Assembly: GCA_020631735.1 (NCBI GenBank)
Contig: CM036160.1
Location: 116,728,680 to 116,792,679 of the forward strand
Reading direction: 5' to 3'
DNA length: 64,000 nucleotides
Source: Saccharum officinarum
Taxonomy: Eukaryota; Streptophyta; Magnoliopsida; Poales; Poaceae
The notes below the pieces were generated by a model, which saw nothing but the letters and a program-made list of their open reading frames with translations, did not search any database and was not told where the DNA came from. Both the position numbers and the translations under genes were made by a program. The first letter of the stretch is position 1; each line of letters opens with the position of its first letter. Positions 57,841 through 64,000 of the stretch are shown piece after piece.

Positions 57841-58361
57841 TGGAGAACCAAGATTCTAAATCAATCTATCAATTTGCAACACCTTCGGAAACTGACCTTT
57901 TACCATGGGAGTCATCACAGCCTATCCAAACATCCCAGTATAAGTTAAGTTCAAGGTTGATTGCGATGATTCAAAATTTATCTTTTTCGGGAAAGGAAGA
58001 CGAAAACCCTTACCTTCATATTAGAGATTTTGAGCAGACATGCGATTGTCTTCGCATTGAAGGCATTTCTGATAAGACTTTACGTTGGAAGCTTTTTCCT
58101 TTTTCTTTAAGAGGAGAAGCTAGACGATGGTATAGTCAGAAGGTAAGTCAACAGCAAGGTGAATGGGGAGTTTTAAGAGCCAACTTTTGTCTAGATTTTT
58201 ATTCCCTTGACCGTACTGGTGACCTTAGACTCGAAGTCCTATCTTTTAAACAAAAAGATAATGAAACTTTGGGGAAATCCTGGAAACGTTTTTATGATCT
58301 TTTAGAATCTGGTCCAAAACTTTTGCTTGAAGACACTGTTCTTTTATTTCACTTTTTTTGA
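57841..58361 (+). CDS. Gag of the Athila-like element, ended by an in-frame TGA
   Basis: The ATG at 57841 (MENQDSKSIYQF) is the first good start after the leader; the frame is open from 57642. It carries the Ty3 Gag core: DENPYLHIRDFEQTCDCLRI, LFPFSLRGEARRWYSQ and FLDFYSLDR-like text ending LLFHFF. The TGA at 58359-58361 interrupts a frame that continues at once with GLQKDNKQM in the same phase, so it looks like a single nonsense change, not a true Gag end. Gag makes the particle shell. 173 residues remain before the stop. Confidence 0.85.
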
Positions 58362-58385
58362 GGTCTTCAGAAAGATAATAAACAA

Positions 58386-61300
58386 ATGCTGCATATAATG
58401 TCTAGAGGTTCTTTCTTTCGTATCCCTACTGATGAAGCTAAGGGGATCTTGAATAGAATCCTAGAAGCTGAGATGGATAATGCCCTCTATGATGAAACCT
58501 ACGAAGCCGAAGTAGACACTCTGCCAAATTTTTCATCTACTTTAGCTATCCCAGGTTCTGAGCCACAAAAGGAAGAAATTCTACCATCTGATTTCATGCT
58601 GGACATAGAATCCGATCTCTTTGCCGATTTTGGAAACATTTCAAACTACCATTCTATAGACCGACCCCAAAACGGCCAATTTAGCATTTGTTTACCAAGT
58701 GAATATCAATTGAGAGAGCTTATCTCAGTCATGAGTAGCGAATGGTTGGAGGAGTCAGAGCTTTCCTCTGAAGTGATCCGTTTGGATACACCTCCTATCA
58801 CCATACGTTGTGCTTATAATTCTGATCAATTTAACGCTCTCTATAATCCTGTTGTGGGGATCAATATTATGTCCGAAGCTTTTGCACTTAATTTATTTGG
58901 AAAACTTGTTTTAACCCCCACAACAAAGGTCATAAAGGAATCTTCGGGACGATTAGTCCCCAGTCTTGGAATTATTAATGTCCTACCCTTTATGGTAGAA
59001 GGCTCCATGGTTCATTTGAACTTTTATATCTTTGATATATGGGGTTTCGACCTACTGATTGGACAACCTTTTAGAAGACTCCTTTATGAAGGTCAAACTG
59101 GAAAGCTCCACATTTCCTTGGGAAAGGACTTTAAACTTCCAATTACAATAACTCACTCCTTGAATAATAAGACCGAGCCATATCTTTTGCCTAATCCTAT
59201 GGAGGAGGTAAAGGCTGCATCTCTAGAACTTTTAGATGATCCAGACTTAGAAGAGGAAGCCCCCTTCTTCACTGAAGAAGAGGCCGAACCTTCTGAACCT
59301 GAACCCTTAGATGAGTTTGCAGAAACACCTAGACCCCCCATAGAACTCAAAACTTTACCACCCGGTCTTACCTATGCTTTCCTAAACAATAATCCAGAGT
59401 TTCCTGTGATCGTTAGTAATAAACTCACTCAGGAGCAAACTCTGCGATTAATGACCATTCTTGAAAAACACCACTCTGTTTTCGGCTACTCACTTCAAGA
59501 TCTCACAGGAATCAGTCCTATGATTTGTACCCATCGCATTCCGACAGATCCTTCTGTTTCACCCTCTCGAGAGCCTCAACGTAGACTTAACAACGCGATG
59601 AGAGAGGTAGTTAAAAAAGAAGTTATAAAGTTGCTGCATGCAGGGATTATATATCCTGTGCCGCATAGTGAGTGGGTAAGCCCTGTTCAAGTTGTGCCTA
59701 AAAAGGGAGGCATGACTGTTGTTACTAATGATAAGAATGAGCTAATTCCGCAACGCACTGTCACTGGGTGGCGGATGTGCATAGACTATAGAAAACTTAA
59801 TAAAGCCACGAAAAAGGATCATTTTCCTTTGCCTTTTATAGATGAGATGTTAGAGCGGTTAGCGAACCATTCGTTCTTCTGTTTCTTAGATGGATATTCA
59901 GGGTACCACCAGATCCCGATCTATCCTGATGATCAAAGCAAAACCACTTTTACATGCCCATATGGAACGTATGCTTATCGTAGAATGTCTTTTGGGTTAT
60001 GTAATTTACCAGCTTCTTTTCAAAGATGTATGATGTCTATATTTTCTGATATGATTGAAGAGATTATGGAAGTTTTCATGGATGATTTCTCAGTTTATGG
60101 AAAAACTTTTGATAGTTGTCTTGAGAACTTAGATAAGGTTTTGCAAAGATGTGAAGAAAAGCACTTAATCCTTAATTGGGAAAAATGTCATTTTATGGTT
60201 AGAGAAGGAATAGTGCTAGGACACCTAGTGTCTGAAAGAGGTATTGAGGTAGATAAAGCTAAAATTGAAGTAATTGAACAACTACCTCCACCTGTGAATA
60301 TAAAAGGAATTCGAAGTTTTCTTGGCCATGCTGGTTTTTATCGCAGATTTATAAAAGATTTTTCATTTATTGCTAGACCACTCACTCTTTTGCTAGCCAA
60401 GGATGCTCCTTTCGAATTTGATGATGCATGTCTAAATTCTTTCAATTTATTAAAGCAAGCACTCATCTCTGCACCAATCATTCAACCCCCTGATTGGTCG
60501 TTGCCTTTTGAAATTATGTGTGATGCTAGTGATTATGCTGTGGGGGCAGTTTTGGGGCAAACAAAAGACAAGAAGCATCATGCAATTGCTTATGCAAGTA
60601 AAACTTTGACAGGAGCTCAACTTAATTATGCAACCACTGAAAAAGAGCTTCTGGCTGTTGTTTTTGCCATTGATAAATTTAGATCTTATTTAGTTGGAGC
60701 TAAGATAATTGTTTACACTGATCATGCTGCACTAAAATATTTGCTCACTAAGAAAGATGCTAAACCTCGCTTAATCAGATGGATTTTATTACTCCAAGAA
60801 TTTGACTTAGAAATAAAAGATAAAAAGGGAGTAGAAAATTCTGTTGCTGATCACTTGTCTAGAATGTACTTTAAGAATTCACAGGAACCCCCCATAAATG
60901 ACTCACTCCGGGACGACATGCTTTACGGGATTAACAGATCTGACCCCTGGTATGCAGATATTGTTAATTTTATGGTTTCAGGTTATGTACCACCCGGAGC
61001 AAACAAGAAGAAGCTTATTCAGGAAAGTCGTTCACATATATGGGATGAGCCATATCTCTTCCGAGTATGCGCTGATGGCCTACTTAGAAGATGTGTGACC
61101 ACTGAGGAAGGATTGAAGATCATCGACAGATGTCACTCATCACCATACGGAGGTCACTATGGAGCATTCCGTACACATTCAAAGATCTGGCAATGTGGAT
61201 TCTATTGGCCTACGATGTACGATGACACGAAGCAATATATCAGAAGATGTGGGCCATGTCAAAGGCACGAAAACATAAATACAAGGGATGCCATGCCACT

Positions 61301-62234
61301 CACCAACAACCTTCAGATTGAACTCTTTGATGTCTGGGGAATAGACTACATGGGTCCATTTCCCCCATCTAAGAAGTGTGAGTTCATCTTGGTGGCGGTT
61401 GATTACGTCTCCAAGTGGGTAGAGGCACTACCTTGCAAGCATGCCGACAATATCAGTTCGAAGAGGATGTTTGAGGAAATCATATTTCCAAGATTTGGAG
61501 TCCCCAGGATAGTGATAAGTGATGGAGGATCACACTTCATTGACAAGCGCTTCGAGCACTATCTATCAAGACATGGAATCCGTCACAACGTCGCTACTCC
61601 CTATCATCCTCAGACAAGTGGCCAAGCAGAGACTTCTAACAAGCAAATCAAGAACATTCTTCAGAAGATCGTGAACGAGATGGGAACGGCATGGAAGGAC
61701 AAGTTACCCGATGCACTCTGGGCATACCGGACAGCATACAAGACCCCAATTGGAATGTCTCCATACCAATTGGTATACGGAAAGACCTGTCACCTACCTG
61801 TTGAACTTGAGTTCAAGGCACACTGGGCCATAAAAAGATGGAATATGGACCTAGATATCGCCAGAAAATATAGAAGAATGCAACTATCAGAATTGGAAGA
61901 ATGGCGAGAGAAAGCATATCACAATTCAAAGATCTACAAAGAAAGAGTCAAAAGATGGCATGACAAGAGGATCAAGAAGAAGGAGTTCTCACCCGGAGAT
62001 AAGGTATTACTTTTTAATTCCAGGGTGAAGCTTTTCGGGCATGGAAAGCTCCGGAGTAAATGGGAAGGACCATTCAAGGTAATTCATTCATCATCCCACG
62101 GAGCTATCACACTTCAAAATGACGAAGGTACGTTATTCAAGGTAAATGGTCAACGTCTTAAATTATTTTTAGAGCCCAATAAAGAATTAGAAGAAATAGA
62201 CGTGATCAATTTTTACCTTCCAATTAAAAATTAA
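58386..62234 (+). CDS. Pol (with Gag C-terminus) of the Athila-like element
   Basis: 1282 codons, open throughout. After the Gag tail comes a protease-like segment. Where D-S/T-G is expected it reads [10 protein letters not shown], without the triad; the later FDLLIGQPF is kept. RT (about residues 420-640): [36 protein letters not shown] and FMDDFSVYG. RNase [14 protein letters not shown] to VADHLSRM. Integrase: [20 protein letters not shown] zinc site, then D in [10 protein letters not shown] in VISDGGSHF and E in [12 protein letters not shown]. The GPF-like [17 protein letters not shown] is near the C-terminus. No chromodomain and no env frame follow. RT and integrase active sites are intact. 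Confidence 0.92.
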   Translation: MLHIMSRGSFFRIPTDEAKGILNRILEAEMDNALYDETYEAEVDTLPNFSSTLAIPGSEPQKEEILPSDFMLDIESDLFADFGNISNYHSIDRPQNGQFSICLPSEYQLRELISVMSSEWLEESELSSEVIRLDTPPITIRCAYNSDQFNALYNPVVGINIMSEAFALNLFGKLVLTPTTKVIKESSGRLVPSLGIINVLPFMVEGSMVHLNFYIFDIWGFDLLIGQPFRRLLYEGQTGKLHISLGKDFKLPITITHSLNNKTEPYLLPNPMEEVKAASLELLDDPDLEEEAPFFTEEEAEPSEPEPLDEFAETPRPPIELKTLPPGLTYAFLNNNPEFPVIVSNKLTQEQTLRLMTILEKHHSVFGYSLQDLTGISPMICTHRIPTDPSVSPSREPQRRLNNAMREVVKKEVIKLLHAGIIYPVPHSEWVSPVQVVPKKGGMTVVTNDKNELIPQRTVTGWRMCIDYRKLNKATKKDHFPLPFIDEMLERLANHSFFCFLDGYSGYHQIPIYPDDQSKTTFTCPYGTYAYRRMSFGLCNLPASFQRCMMSIFSDMIEEIMEVFMDDFSVYGKTFDSCLENLDKVLQRCEEKHLILNWEKCHFMVREGIVLGHLVSERGIEVDKAKIEVIEQLPPPVNIKGIRSFLGHAGFYRRFIKDFSFIARPLTLLLAKDAPFEFDDACLNSFNLLKQALISAPIIQPPDWSLPFEIMCDASDYAVGAVLGQTKDKKHHAIAYASKTLTGAQLNYATTEKELLAVVFAIDKFRSYLVGAKIIVYTDHAALKYLLTKKDAKPRLIRWILLLQEFDLEIKDKKGVENSVADHLSRMYFKNSQEPPINDSLRDDMLYGINRSDPWYADIVNFMVSGYVPPGANKKKLIQESRSHIWDEPYLFRVCADGLLRRCVTTEEGLKIIDRCHSSPYGGHYGAFRTHSKIWQCGFYWPTMYDDTKQYIRRCGPCQRHENINTRDAMPLTNNLQIELFDVWGIDYMGPFPPSKKCEFILVAVDYVSKWVEALPCKHADNISSKRMFEEIIFPRFGVPRIVISDGGSHFIDKRFEHYLSRHGIRHNVATPYHPQTSGQAETSNKQIKNILQKIVNEMGTAWKDKLPDALWAYRTAYKTPIGMSPYQLVYGKTCHLPVELEFKAHWAIKRWNMDLDIARKYRRMQLSELEEWREKAYHNSKIYKERVKRWHDKRIKKKEFSPGDKVLLFNSRVKLFGHGKLRSKWEGPFKVIHSSSHGAITLQNDEGTLFKVNGQRLKLFLEPNKELEEIDVINFYLPIKN

Positions 62235-63609
62235 AGCCCGACGCTTTTAATCTTAGGAGGCATGAGCGTCGCTGAGCTATCTAGATTAGATCTTGGGGCT
62301 ATATATGTCTTAGTTATTATTAGATTCGATTAGGTTCGCTTATAATCAGTTTAGATCTATTATATTCGGTTATTATTATTATTTGGTTGTAATAAATGCC
62401 TCAAGATTAATAAAGATTATTATTAGTATGTCTTGTGTGTCTCTACTTTACTTTTGTGCAAGAAAGCAGAAAACAAGTATGGGGGAGATTCCCTGACATG
62501 TCACACACACTTCGATCGCACCACTCCATGAACCAGGTACACACTCTGCACACTTTTATTACACACTTACACACTCACCTTAGTTTGTGCAAAATTTTAT
62601 CTCTCTAAACATGATAAATTAAAAGGATAAAAATGCTTATAATCATGATCAATCTCACTCTGTGATATTTTCTGGAAACCTGCAATTATTAAAATTATTT
62701 TAAAACCCTGTGTTGCTAAAAGTCATTGTGGAATAAGAGATGGTAAGGGTATGAGTACCTTATTCTTAGTATCTTTATTGCTTGGAGAATTTGTTTTAAA
62801 AATCTCAAAATTATAGCTACCATCCTCAAGTTTTATATGCCTGCTAAACATGAAAATATTAATTAAAGCTATCTGCTTTGTATTGAGTTTATTCAAAACA
62901 AGTTAGACCCTTGTTGAGAAATTTATCATACTCTTAAGATCAAGACATTTTTATTCAGAAAGATTTACTCTTCCGAAGTATTATTGCGTTAGAGGCATGG
63001 GCTATGCAAAATTATGAATATATCGAGGAAATAAAAAGGAGCAAGTGCTCGACAACCTCACAGAAAAAAATGGACAAGTGTCCGGCAGTAGAATTAGGGG
63101 TACCTCGGTATCCACCCAAAGGAAAAAAATGAGATATGATAAAAATATGATGGAAAGAAAATGATAGCCCATGGTCCCTCTAATAAGCAATATGCCAGTA
63201 AGAGTGACAAGTTTTTAATTTTCAAAGTCTTTGATCTAAAGAGTATGGTATTCTTCTCCTCGGATCCGGTTTTGACCATACAATAAATGCAGGGTATGCA
63301 TGCTTAAAGAATTATTTTTGCAAAATCAAAACAGCCTCAGAGAGAAATATAAAAGATAATGAGTGACTCTGAGAGCACCTATGAGGATAAAGGTATGCTA
63401 AGTTTTTCTTTTCAAAAATATGTAAAAACTCCAAGTGATAGGGATTAAGAAGAAGAAAGGCTCTTTACTCTGACCATATATTTCCCTGACTATAAGTGCA
63501 CAGTGGATTTTTACAACACCCTGCAGGTATGAAAGAATATTTCAACCCCAGATGTTTTATTAACCAACCTTTTCTTGAGGACGAGTAAAAGCCTAAGTAT
63601 GGGAGTGTT
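62235..63609 (+). other. 3' non-coding tract of the Athila-like element
   Basis: Athila elements often have an env-like frame here; none longer than about 60 codons exists. AAGTATGGGGGAGATTCCC at about 62478 looks like a polypurine tract but lies 1.1 kb before the LTR. A second, weaker TAAGTATGGGAGTGTT stands right at the LTR border (63594-63609). The rest is AT-rich with A runs. Confidence 0.6.
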
Positions 63610-64000
63610 TGTTGACGGTTCTTAAGTATCAATTATAACCATCAAATAAATAAAGAAAAGGACCTATATGCAAGCAACACCTAGAATTAGGGTTTGATCT
63701 AACAGAATTCCACGAGTTTTGCTGTTTATCTATTTCTGCAGGGGGTTACCAGGAAATACGGAAGAAAGGCCCACATGTCGGATTAATGACGGGATATTAA
63801 CCGAACACGTAATTTTCTATCATCTAGAAGACTCCAGAAGCCACGGGATCGAACGGGAGGCCGAACGGGCCCGGACCAGGGCGCCCGCCCTGGACCCTAG
63901 GGCGCCCGCCCTGCCCCCGGGACCAATCAGGTCGAGTCTCGCGGATTATGCTCCACCGCCTTTGAGGATCAAGGAAAACCGTAGGATGAAGGTCGGTTTA
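63610..64000 (+). repeat. 3' LTR of the Athila-like element, truncated by the window
   Basis: The first 391 bases of the LTR repeat 56467-56858. Visible differences: GGGTTACC for GGGTTATC, one G fewer in GGGCCCGGACC, and the final base of the window. The remaining ~845 bases and the target duplication are outside the window. Confidence 0.95.

Larger units (their letters stand above)
56467..64000 (+). mobile_element. Athila-like Ty3/gypsy LTR retrotransposon, right LTR cut by the window end
   Basis: Left LTR 56467-57702, PBS at 57711, Gag from 57841, Pol to 62234, a 1.4-kb non-coding tract, and the start of the right LTR at 63610. It inserted into the copia Gag; GTAGA (56462-56466) is the expected left duplication, with its partner outside the window. 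The PBS, the RT wording ([20 protein letters not shown]) and the long 3' spacer fit the Athila lineage. The 391 bases of the right LTR differ from the left at about three positions, so the insertion is young. One in-frame TGA is the only coding lesion that I see. Confidence 0.93.

Noticed and set aside
1..64000. Bacterial-type systems (CRISPR, operons, toxin-antitoxin, phage genes)
   Set aside because: Spliced genes with GT/AG introns and plant transposons show a plant nuclear origin; no spaced direct-repeat array or operon was seen.

Overview
The window is plant nuclear DNA from a grass, probably a panicoid such as sorghum, sugarcane or Miscanthus; the species is inference. Supporting signs are spliced genes with GC-rich first exons and AT-rich introns, Stowaway- and Tourist-type MITEs, and dense plant retrotransposons. 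I can rebuild four complete spliced genes and one partial gene, all joined at GT/AG borders in a consistent frame. I saw no tRNA, rRNA, CRISPR or bacterial features.

Layout. 1-8377 is gene-free and holds the end of an LTR-like repeat, a CACTA-type element, a truncated L1 LINE and several MITEs, one inserted inside another. 8378-13991 is a complete chromovirus-type Ty3/gypsy element on the minus strand, with 322-bp LTRs differing at one base, a 5-bp TSD and a broken reading frame. 15171-19277 (+) is a CDK-like, probably N-myristoylated protein kinase (7 exons, 575 aa). 19278-21822 is gene-free and has an orphan exon-like stretch and a TGTTGCA-rich array. 21823-27998 (-) is a 12-exon mitochondrial PPR-type protein gene (439 aa) with an RTE LINE and a hAT-type MITE in its introns. 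29836-31160 (-) is a secreted GDSL esterase/lipase (3 exons, 376 aa).

32668-44692 is a three-layer nest. A minus-strand L1 with a 16-bp TSD holds a plus-strand near-full-length L1 with a 15-bp TSD. That L1 holds a 4.1-kb TG...CA element without recognisable coding capacity, and a relative of its end lies at 1-77. 45966-49277 (-) is a cysteine-rich (DUF26) receptor-like kinase (7 exons, 688 aa). 51144-52076 (+) is exon 1 of a CYP71-type cytochrome P450. Its first intron has taken a minus-strand Ty1/copia element (from 52142), which was itself hit by an Athila-like Ty3/gypsy element (56467 to the window end), so the heme-binding exon is not in the window.

The genes look like independent plant housekeeping, defence and metabolic genes, not a pathway or operon. 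The most informative content is the layered history of transposon insertions, readable from matching target-site duplications.
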